The position numbers and the translations under genes were made by a program. A stretch of DNA of 64,000 nt from Whalleya microplaca (Eukaryota; Ascomycota; Sordariomycetes; Xylariales; Xylariaceae): assembly GCA_022497155.1 (NCBI GenBank), contig MU385714.1, positions 1,178,001 through 1,242,000 on the forward strand. The letters are read 5' to 3'. Shown piece by piece: positions 9,648 through 19,520 of this stretch. Positions within the stretch are counted from its first letter, which is position 1; every line of letters starts with the position of its first letter. Below the pieces are notes generated by a model. The model was not told where the DNA came from. It saw only the letters and a list, made by a program, of their open reading frames with translations, and made no database searches.

Positions 9648-11403
9648 ATGTACGGTACCTTTCAATCCTCTGGAGGTCACGCCAATCCAGATAGCGATAC
9701 GGGTGCTACACGCTCTCTTTCGGCAACAACCATGGCAACCGATCATCACGATCCAGCAAAACCTGGCTCTACCAATGTCGCGCTGACAGAGGTGATCCAA
9801 CAAGAATATGAATTGTCCTTTTGGGAAGCCGTGAAGCTGTACCCGACAGCCGTTGGCTGGTCGGTGTTCGTCTCGCTGGGCGTCATCATGCTGGCTTTCG
9901 ACCCTCAAATTATCGGCAACATGTATGCCATGCCACAGTTCCAGAAAGATTTCGGGTACGAGCATGACGGCGAAGTAAGTCCTAAGTATGATTCTCAAAA
10001 CATCGCGCAGCGAACTAACCACGGTTTCGTAGTATATCATTTCCGCGGCCTGGCAGACCGGTCTGTCCCTAGGCAATCCTCTTGGCCAAGTGTTCGGCGC
10101 CTTGTTTTCTGCGTATCCTTTGGAGTTATTTGGTCGCAAATGGACCTTTTTCGTTTGCGTCCTGTTGACTGCGGGTCTCGTTTTTATCCAATTTTTTGCA
10201 CGCTCGCTGCAGGTTTTACTCGTTGGCGAACTCCTGGGAGGACTTGTATTAGGATGTTACGTTGTCATTGCCCCGACGTACGCGTCGGAGGTCTGTCCAA
10301 TGGTGCTCCGTGGATACTTAACAAGCTACACCAACCTCTGTTTTGTCACAGGCCAGCTTTTAGGCAACGGAGTCACAGCCGGCACGTCTTCGCTTGATAA
10401 CCACTGGGCATATAGCATCCCCTTTGCCCTACAGTGGTTTTGGGTTGCGATTATCCTTCCCGGTATCTTCTTTATACCCGAGTCTCCCTGGTGGTTAGTA
10501 CGCCATGGCCGAACGGAAGAGGCAAGGGATGCCTTACGCCGGTTATCATCTAATAAAGTTAATATTGATGCGACGCTCGCTGTAATCGCTGAAACAGATA
10601 GACTTGAGCTGGAAATGGAGGCCGGTAGCTCCTATATCGACACCGTAAAAGGTGTAAATCTGCGTCGGACCGAGATATCTACCGGTGTATATACCGCACA
10701 GGTCTTAAGCGGCGTCTATCTGATCAATTATGGAACGTATTTCTTCCAGCAGGCAGGACTTCCGACTCAGGATGCATTCAACATGGGAATTGGGTTTCTC
10801 GGTCAGTTGCATGAATTCTCCTCGATAGCGTCGAATGGCACGAGCTAACTTAATTAATATTCAGCTGTCGGATGGGTCTGTACAGTTTTCTCCTGGTTTC
10901 TCATTGCACAGTTTGGTAGACGGCGGATTTTCAATATTGGGCTACTGGTGTTGATCATCCTGATGTTCATTATTGGTATCTTGGATAGTATTCCCGGCCG
11001 ACCTTCGGGTGTTGCATGGGCCGAGAGTTCCCTCATGTTGATTTGGAATGGGGCATACGACATGTCCATTGGCCCTGTTACTTTTGTCATTCTTGGAGAA
11101 TGTTCTGCGACACGGGTTCGATCCAAGACGATTGCTGTAGCCACGGCTGTTCAGGCGGTTGTTGGAATCGTTATGACGGTCGCAATCCCTTATATGATCA
11201 ACCCAGATGAAGCAAACATGCAAGGAAAATTAGGTTATTTCTTTGGCGGATTGGGGGTTATTTGTCTAGTTTGGGGCTACTTTCGGATTCCTGAAACGAA
11301 AGGGCGAACGTATGAAGAATTGGATCTTCTGTTCGACAAGAATGTGCCAGCGAGGCAATTCAAAGGTTATCAAGTCGACGGTACCATCTCGGCTGAGACC
11401 TGA
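9648..11403 (+). CDS. MFS sugar transporter, alpha-glucoside/maltose permease type
   Basis: Three exons, 9648-9974, 10033-10801 and 10865-11403, separated by 58-bp and 63-bp introns (donors GTAAGT and GTCAGT, acceptors GTAG and TCAG), encode 544 residues, the usual length of fungal maltose permeases. The start could also be the Met at 9732. Sugar-porter signatures are present: GRKW after helix 2, IPESPWWLVRHGR after helix 6 and RIPETKGRTYEELD after helix 12, with twelve hydrophobic segments between. The FWEAVKLYPTAVGWS opening is characteristic of the yeast MAL/AGT1-like H+/alpha-glucoside symporter group. It should sit in the plasma membrane and import disaccharides or related sugars; the exact sugar cannot be read from sequence. 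No glycosidase gene is adjacent. Confidence 0.9.
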
Positions 11404-12550
11404 TTATGTTGCAACTATGAGCATTTGCGAGATAGTAGCACTAATTATAGTTCCGAACGCTAAGCACATTGAGGCTGCAATAGAAATGGGCTGTCTGAAC
11501 TTGAATCTACTTTGCATGATACAGTATTTAATACTGTGTCATCTCGGAGTGGTTACCCCGTGGACCGCCTACTGGACTGTGCTTGAATTGAACTATGCTC
11601 CTGGTTCTCCATCGAAGCTCCACGATGAACGTGAAGGCCGCTACTTTTATAGAATGCCAGGCCTGAGATACACTAGACCATAGTTCTACCAACGGCCAAG
11701 CTGAGACGCGCGGAGCATAATACCGTGAGTTAGCTATTAGAAAGTTTTAACATACTACCAACGTTCATTATGATCTGGCTATGTTTGGTACATGACCGGG
11801 ACTGACCTCACAAGGCAAGAATAGATGGATCCATCTACCCCTGGAACATGATGTCAACCTTCGTGTATGTTGATAGTTTGTATATATGATTCTTCAATAG
11901 GTATTTTGCACAAGGAGGGGCAAGTATACGCCAGAGACTGTACCTTGTCCATAATAAAGTAGAATCAAATCCTGGAAGTCTCATGTATGCGTAGGTCCAG
12001 TTGTGATTACGAGGAGTGAAGATACAGGCTTCTTGGAGTTAAGTAGAAACAAGGCTGCTAAATAATTAAGAAAACATGTTTATACGTAAGTACAAAGACG
12101 CATCTTGGTTTATTATCCATAATAAGCTATTCTTGGAAGACCTTATTCCGGTTCTAATAAGCTTCCTCCGTATCACTGTACTTGCTCTTACTACAGTCTA
12201 TGCTGGATGTAATCTTCAGAACAGCCATCTAACGCTTTAAGAAAAGAGAACTTATGAACAGGTGAGATCACATGCTATATATTAAGCTAAATTTCAAAGG
12301 ACTGCACTAGCAATGAAAAAGACGTAAGTGTAAGGGAGTGTATTGGTGAGTTTTTAGGTTGAAGATCTAAAGGAGCGTGTGCCAGCTTAAAGGCCGGACG
12401 AGAAGAAACAAACAGCTTCAATGATGTCACAATCCAGCTTGTTGATATCTAGCTCACGAATATATGACCCATTGCTCTCTTTTATGCTCTTGCATATCAT
12501 TTTCTCATGCCTCCTTCAAGAAAACATCCTCCGCTAATCTGCCACCCAGC
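11404..12550. other. Intergenic between convergent genes
   Basis: About 1.1 kb, AT-rich, downstream of both flanking genes. A small open frame overlaps the end of the transporter but has no support. Nothing else recognised. Confidence 0.6.
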
Positions 12551-12919
12551 TCAGCCACGCGTCTCCAGCTCCCCTGCAGCATAAACGGTCAGCAATTTTT
12601 CTTCAAGTGAGAGAGAATGACACAAAATCGCAGGCTTCTGATCCTGGGATACATTATATATGGTGAGGAATGATTTCGGATACTTACAGGCCGCTTCCTC
12701 GTAACTCATCCCCGAGGATCCTCCATGATTGCCTCTAGAGCCTTGGTTGCTATGGCCGTGACCATGACCATGACCATGACCATGACCATGACCGTGACCA
12801 TGACCGTGACCATGACCTTGACCAGAATGACCGTGGCTAGATTGACCATGACCAGAGTGGCTCGGTTCACTGGTGAAACAGCTAAAGCAGTTGCCATAGT
12901 CTCGGGGAGAAGGAGGCAT
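12551..12919 (-). CDS. Small His-Gly repeat protein (putative metal-binding, function unknown)
   Basis: The open frame from the ATG at 12919 to the stop at 12551 encodes 122 residues. It has an N-terminal CFSCF pair of cysteines, then a run of Gly-His dipeptides (about 14 in tandem from residue 36), then GGSSGMSYEEAA. A consensus GTAAGT donor at 12687 and GCAG acceptor at 12575-12574 delimit a 114-bp candidate intron. It is an exact multiple of three without stops, so splicing would give an 84-residue form ending AAWELETRG. Gly-His tracts can bind Ni, Cu or Zn, but that is inference. There is a TATAAAA element about 195 bp upstream. The strand choice follows the promoter, splice signals and sensible composition; the opposite strand reads only Thr-Met repeats. 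No homologous family recognised. Confidence 0.55.
   Translation of the reverse strand: MPPSPRDYGNCFSCFTSEPSHSGHGQSSHGHSGQGHGHGHGHGHGHGHGHGHGHGHSNQGSRGNHGGSSGMSYEEAACKYPKSFLTIYNVSQDQKPAILCHSLSLEEKLLTVYAAGELETRG
12758..12816. repeat. ATGACC/GTGACC hexanucleotide tandem repeat
   Basis: About ten tandem copies of a hexamer (mainly ATGACC, some GTGACC). They encode the Gly-His dipeptide run of the minus-strand gene here. Such in-frame hexamer arrays vary in copy number by replication slippage. Confidence 0.9.
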
Positions 12920-15559
12920 TGTACAAGATGTTCTTCGCAGGTGTTGGAGTATATTGGATGTGGTTGCTTATTACACAGTATGTGTAAGTCGTGGGATAGT
13001 AATGATTGCGTGCCAAGCACTTTTAGTCTCCCGTAGTGCTGCCTTCGTGTATCTGTCTTTGTGTACTCTGATTGTTGTGCTAGTGAGTAGAGGGAAGGGG
13101 TGCAGTGAACGACTTTTATAAATATTTGAATGCGTCAGGAATGTTGGCAGTAATATGTAATGTCTTCCGGTTACTCTTTCGACGTGTACTTAGTTATGTA
13201 CTACAGTATAACATCCTTCTGTTGTCCTATAGCATCTAACCTCGGATTTAGCGAAATCGATGCTGTTGCAAACAGTCGTCGACTACCTTGCTATTGCATC
13301 ATATCATGACCAGAAGGCCCGTCAGGGCTTTCAAAGCAACAGGAGTTTGCTATTTCATATTTTGTGAGTCACATTGATTATGACTGTTTCGCAATTGTTT
13401 GCATCGCACTGGAATATCATGACAAAGATAAGCTGTCATGATGCTGATTACTCGTACTAACACCCAACAGATAACAAAGAAAGTAATAGAATGCCTTGTT
13501 CAGCCGATTGTAGTTTGATAACAATACATGATTCAGGCAAATGCTTGTATGTAAGTAGTCTTGACGAATACCATGAATTTGTTATATCGCGAGAGTGGTA
13601 GTCACACATCCAAATTGGCTTCATACTTTGCAGTATAACGACTGGCCTCTTTCGACACGTACTAAGTTTAGTAGAGTTACACATATTGGCGGTGTTTAAA
13701 GAGGCCTCATGACACGGTCTCGTAATCGTGCTGCCGGAGTCAAAGTGAATATAATCTCAATTTGAATTCAAAAGCTTGGGCGATTCCGAAGGCAGCGTAC
13801 ATCACCGCCAAGGTGTTTATACTCTAAGTATAGTCACTGGTATACCTCTACCACTAGGTACCTCCTGGTGTCGAAGATATGAATGGCACACATATCCGGT
13901 GATTCGAGATTGACTTGAATATCAATGAGTTTCACTAAATTTATACGACAGTTTTCTTTGTCCAAGGTACATGCTTGAGATACTTGTAGCCTGCCACATT
14001 GTGCAAACTGTCACCCTTTCAAATGCTCTGAAAGGTCTCAGTGCCCTTGGATAATATGACTAGTAGCAGTACTTGAGACTTTCTCAAACCATCCGAAAAT
14101 TTTCTATGCCGTGTGATTAACTTCAATCGCCAAAGTGCACCTTCTTCAACTTTTATATGTGTTAAGATACACCCTGTAGGGCTGAGGGTGGTACGGACCT
14201 ACGTATGGCCGCCGCCTATACATGTATATATAAGGGGCTCTGCCACCTTCCTAAAGCTTCACCTTGTGCTACACCAATCAAGTCACGATATTCCTCATTA
14301 CTTTGTCTTATACTAACAATATGATCTTCAATACCCTTGAAGAACTCAGTAATTGGATTGTACTACCTGCGAGTAACCTAGCTAACGAGGCGAGTTGGGT
14401 TCGAAAACCCCGTAGTAATCTCAGGAGCTGTATCATGATTGTGCTTGTCCGGGTTCAGGCTATTGAGGCTTTCAAGTAGCGTAGTAGTAGCTGAGCCATT
14501 AGTAATAGGGCCCATCTTAGGAATCTATCTGTACCATTTCCTCGAATATCAAGTTATTCAGTGAGAGCTATACTGAAGGAAAAAGCTCACCTATCCGATT
14601 GCACGTGGCTCCCGACCTCTCAGCTGGATGGAGTTCGTACCCTATATCGCTTCAAGCAATATACTCTTTTACAGGTATGTAATGTACCTCACCTTACCTC
14701 AGAACTAAACCGAATTAGTAGATATAACAGATTTGCTCATGGCATTACTTGAGTTTGTAATGTGAGAATACAGGAGGTTGGGTGACCTGTATGCTGTATA
14801 TCCCCAAGGGCTCTAGATATACTTGAAATCAGACTCTACAACAATCAATGGGTATCACTCCTATAAAATTCATATATGAGGCCTTAGGTAATTTCCCCTT
14901 TCGCCTAAGATGAAATTTAGAGCCATTATTTTGTAGGCCCCCTACAGTTTACATTTTAGATAGTTCATTTCGAGTTGTGTTGGAGGCGACTCGATAGTCC
15001 GAGTATCATGCAGCTAGTCAAACGTCATAAGACAGACCTGCCTGCCTACCTAATGTAGATAATCTTTCTTGATACGAAACAAGTTGTGTGCATGTATGGT
15101 TGAATTTCTTAGCTGAGTATCGATACAAAGTATCACCGCGAAAGAATTCGCTTCGAGACGTTAGCTACCACATCCTTGCAACCCCACAAATATCACTCTC
15201 GCTGGCGGCACTGGGCCACTGGCGTGGTGGCGGCAGGGCGGTGTGCTGTTTCGCTACCAGAGCTGAGATTGTCTTCATGGCTGAAAACTGGCCCATAAAA
15301 TAACCACAAATCGACCATACACAGCCAGCCTCCAATGTCTTGGCCATAACAAACGCTACCCAGTCAATTCAACCTAATGCAAGTCACCGGTTTTTGAAAT
15401 TCCACTACCAAACTTGGTCATGAAGTTTTGGCAGCTATTGTAATGCGGCCACGATCTGCCGGTGCTTGATCTGTTTTATGCTTTTGTACCTCTCTGTTGT
15501 GTCTCGATTTCCATGCTTTGAGCTTCACCGCAAGTGCAATACTTACATATCGAAAGGAG
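12920..15559. other. Long intergenic region, no gene recognised
   Basis: 2.6 kb between the divergent His-Gly gene and the CorA-like gene. Short open frames (for example 14113-14479 and 15088-15303) lack recognisable domains or a splice context, and I do not support them as genes. AT content is moderately high. Confidence 0.5.
13114..13120 (-). promoter_or_regulatory. TATA box candidate of the His-Gly repeat gene
   Basis: TATAAAA on the minus strand, about 195 bp upstream of the ATG at 12919. It is consistent with a leader of about 160 nt. Confidence 0.4.
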
Positions 15560-18161
15560 ATGGATATGGACTACAACCTCGACGAACTAGACGTTGCCCT
15601 GAGTGAGTCCCGTCACCAAGCAGCGGCTGTCAGTGGACCTCCGAACGAAAGCCGTCGTACGGCGCCAAGCACCCGTCGCGGTAGCTTAGTACCCGGACAA
15701 CCAAGTAGCACCGGTGCTCGCTCGGCCGCTCAAAGAAAGCAGTATCACCTCAATGATCTGAACCTCTTCAACTTTGACCTCCGTGAGCTTGTGCGCGGAA
15801 TTCTGCTTACGAGCGGTGAGAGCCGTGTCTCCTACCATGAATATGCCGTGTTCTCACCGCCGGACAGCGACCCCAATGGCGAGTCGCGCTCACCGAGTAT
15901 CATGTCTGACGGCGAGGAGGGAAAGCAAATGTTTAGAAATGCCGTTCGGAACGGATATGCCTTGGATAATGAAGTAAGTCATTGTCCTATTTCAGGCATA
16001 TTGACCGGCCCATTCGTACAGTCCGAGAAAATTCAAGAAAACGCCTGAGGTTGACTAGTACCCCTTTACTAGGGAAATTTTACAGCCGCTCCGAAGGGGA
16101 GATCATTGCTTCAAGGTAGGATGAGACAAGTGTGAGTACATTTTGGGCTTCTTTCCTAGATTTCTTTCACTAGTACGCTTCTAAATAACAAAGGTCTACT
16201 TTGAGTGTGAGAGTTTACGATCTACGACACAACTTCGAACTGGTTTCTTCTCAAGCAGCGATACTGATATTCAATGCATCAGAATCGCTCACAGACGTAT
16301 CCTTGATGGCGTCTCAGAAGGCCTCGGCACGAGTACCCATGACGGATTGCACCTCACTGTTGAAGACTATGAGTCTTTGGGCCTCCACTCAGGTACATTA
16401 CCATCATTGCAAAGGGTCACAATCGAATCTCTGTTCTGGGACACGAGGAGAGAGACAATATGTAAGTACCAACCTTTCCTTGACATGCACATGTTCCATG
16501 AATCAATGAATATGCTAATAGGTCTTAACCTGTAAGATCTAGTTCTCAGCTTCTCAGCTAATCCGCAACCACCTTACGACTTCCTCTCAATGGCGTACAA
16601 GTTGCGAACAAAAACAGCAACAGCACTTATACGGCGGTCGTTCGACACACGCTGGCATGATGAAGACGCACTCGACGAGTATGAGCGCCGGTTAGACTCC
16701 TGCCGGGATAGATGGTCGCATCCGCTTGTCCTACCGGTTGTTCTGCTGCAAGTGCAGCTATTTCGCACAGAGGAAGCAGTACAGTCCAATAATGGCGAGG
16801 TACTAGCACTTGAATCTCATGTAGATGCAGTGACGGGGACTACCGCTCAGGCTAATGCAGAGGCCTGGAAACGCCGAAGCAAGGCTGAGGTTCATCACTT
16901 TAAACCCTTGAAGCGATTATCAACCCTTAAAGGCAGGATGGAGGAAAAAGTTGGCCGACGAAGTCACGATTGTTCGCCACCTAGCCCTACAGCTAGTTAT
17001 TACGACCCTGACTACGTACCACCACAGACAATTCATCTTATGAAGGAAGCCCATGATGTTTTGAAGGGTGCGATTCAGCTGTTGGACACATTGAGGTGGA
17101 TGGAGCGTGCTGTGAAGCTATTGATCCAGGCTGGTGATGAGCTAGACGTACGCGTGAAAGAGCTGAGAGCGCAGGCTGTGGCAAAGGGCCAGGTCAAGCC
17201 AGGTGAAGAAGACGAGCCAGACGAGTTGACGCTGCACTGGCACGAGATTAGGCAGTATCTGGATTGCACATGGAGGCTTTGCACTTCGTTGGAGACTGAT
17301 AGGCGAATGTCTGAACTCAGGTGCCGGGCGCAAATTGACATCATCTATTCTAAAATGGCACAAGAAGATAACAACTTGAATGCTCGTATGGCAGTTGCTT
17401 CGACACGAGACAGCTCATCCATGAAAGCCTTGGCAGTAATCACGGCAATCTTTCTACCCGGAGAGTACATAGGAACTCTATTTGGCGTGTCTATGTTCAA
17501 CTGGGAAACGGGTACGGCGGGCGATCCTGCGATATCTGAGGATGCCCCGGATGGTTGGCCGCACCCGGTCGTTATGCCCTCCTTCTGGATATATTGGGCA
17601 TTCACAATTCCCCTAACGTTCTTCATCGTTGGTACGTACGCTAGAAGTTATTTTGTTTTAAATTTCAGCCTGTCTGGAGAGCTACATCAGATCTCTCGAA
17701 ATTGTTAAAAAGGGTATTTACTGACTGGATTGTGACCAGTTATGTGGCGAGCTTGGTGGGTTAATCAGGACCGCTATTTCCGGCGGCATTTGAGCGTCGA
17801 GCTCAGCAACGAAAGGTACTGGACCACGGATGGGAAACCCCGCGATCTGGATACGACCTTCATGGAAGACTTCTTCAGTCTCCTCAGTCGCAGTGGAGCA
17901 AGAAGTACGACGAATAGCACGATTCTAGGGAGCCCCTTGAAGGCCAGGGACGCGGCACTGAATGTCAACAACTCACAGTATCAGGGGATCGATCCTGCTC
18001 CTGGAGTGCTGAGGCGCGGAATGACACTAAGCCATATCTCGAGCGTGGGAAAAGACAGAGAGACTATGGACCCAGAAGGTGATGGTGGCCAGGTAACGAG
18101 GTTTCGATCCATCTCGTTTGCGAGAGAGCCACGGGCACGTGAGACGCCGTCTGCTGTTTGA
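15560..18161 (+). CDS. CorA-like Mg2+ transporter family protein, with an apparent 1-nt frameshift
   Basis: Segments 15560-15977, 16022-16129, 16194-16461, 16537-17631 and 17740-18161 give about 769 residues if one extra base is ignored. The C-terminal half is unmistakable: a long helical stalk (WHDEDALDEYERRL to MAVASTRDSSSMKALAVITA), a first membrane helix with IFLPGEYIGTLFGVSMFNW in the place of the CorA GMN loop, a second helix (SFWIYWAFTIPLTFFIV), and a fungal-type RAWWVNQDRYFRRHLS tail. The classical YGMN motif is absent, as in most fungal CorA-like proteins, so ion selectivity is open. Intron 1 needs a weak GTCATT donor. In exon 2 the frame reads IIASR then meets TAG at 16117; removing the T at 16117 restores ASRRMRQVYFECES and full phase to the stop. 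This may be a sequence error or a recent inactivating mutation. Confidence 0.75.
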
Positions 18162-19190
18162 ACCATCTTTATGTCAATATATTATCTGAATAGAAGTAGT
18201 AAATAGTATTTGGGTTACATAGTGTTCTCATTGCAGTACAATGACCTTAGCATCATGATCACTACCCAATTTTATGTTTTTTCAAATGGCATTAGCGGAA
18301 TATTGGAGGAGGTATTGTAGGCATAGGCACTCTAGACCATCTTTATTTCGCGTTCTTATTCTATCAGGATTCTCCGGAGAACAATATACGTTTAAAGGCA
18401 TATCTATTGCTAGAATACTAGAGAACATTGCTCTTCTTTCTGACCATACATTGAGGAGTACTCTTCTAGTTCCCTGTCATTAAAGGTCTCTACACTTAGA
18501 TTTAGAATGTCTTCCATATATGACCTTCACAATTTTCCTTAGTATCTATAATGTTAATTATTGTAGCTATGCAATAATAATCAACCCAAACAGTTATAAC
18601 TACGGCCTTTCCAGCCTTGCCTACCTAGTGGCGCAACACCATCGAATCGGATTATAAAGCACACTTTCAAGGCAGGTTCACATTCTTATTCATGACTATA
18701 ATAGGGTGCCTCAAGGTAAATCCAGACGAACAGCAAAGTTGATCAGAAGGCAGCTAGTTTCACGTTGCTGATCATCGTTGCAGCATTGGATATTGACCTT
18801 GATGACTCATTAGACTAAGCTTTAATTTCGCTATGTCTGAATAAGCTCTTCGCCGTCTAATCTTTACACAGGACAAGGTCATGAACACGCTTAATCTAAT
18901 TAATATCAGCTTTTATTAACCTTTTTGCCATAAGGAAGCGGGCATATACAGTAAGACTTGATTATTGACCTTGAGTTAATACATCTTAAACGACCTGAGA
19001 CGTGCCCCATCACCAGCTAGACTAGTGTCCCAAGTTGGGTTGCAACCATCTGAATAAGGCTTAAAACGTTTTTTCGTCCACCCGACCGATTCACCATGGC
19101 ACCAGGGATCGGTGTATCCTATACATAATTTAAATTGTTAGTATATAGAATAACTCTGTGAAATGCTAAATATTATCCGGCGGGTTGCCT
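18162..19190. other. Intergenic, no gene seen
   Basis: About 1 kb, AT-rich, downstream of both flanking genes. No supported frame. Confidence 0.6.
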
Positions 19191-19520
19191 TTATCGATAT
19201 TGAATAGAAGAAAATGATGACCCACCACTGATAATCAACAGACCTCCTGAGTTATAGAAGAAATAGTTGGTCTTGTCATCGATCTGAATGCATTCTGCGC
19301 TTCGTGGTGCCTTGTGGTAGAGAATGTGTTTGTCATTTTTGCTGTTGGTGCTGATTTAGCTAGTCGTCTTTCAAAACTAGAAACAACCATACCAATCGTC
19401 CTCTGAGGCATATTGATTAAATTTCTGGGCTGCTCTGGGATCCAAAGCATTCCCATCACCGGAGGCTGGATGGCCTAGGGTGACAGGCAGACCCAGAGCG
19501 AGGAGCGCAAAGAACTTCAT
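19191..19520 (-). CDS. Small secreted protein
   Basis: Two exons, 19520-19393 and 19350-19191. The 42-bp intron has donor GTATGG, a GCTAAAT branch region and acceptor TCAG; it splices in phase 2 and creates a Cys codon. The product is about 95 residues. MKFFALLALGLPVTLG is a textbook signal peptide, and the mature part starts HPASGDG. Two cysteines (one at the junction, one in RSAECIQID) could form a disulfide. The second exon reads cleanly to a TAA at 19191 with Tyr/Phe-rich NYFFYNSGG. Size and secretion resemble fungal effector-like or cell-wall proteins, but no family was recognised and no role is claimed. The model depends on the short intron, near the lower limit for fungi. Confidence 0.55.

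Noticed and set aside
12725..13036. Plus-strand Thr-Met repeat frame
   Set aside because: Antisense to the Gly-His run; no promoter, domain or splice signals support it.
14390..14425. GGTTCGAA-containing segment as a possible tRNA T arm
   Set aside because: The loop is eight rather than seven bases and no matching anticodon or acceptor arms could be placed.
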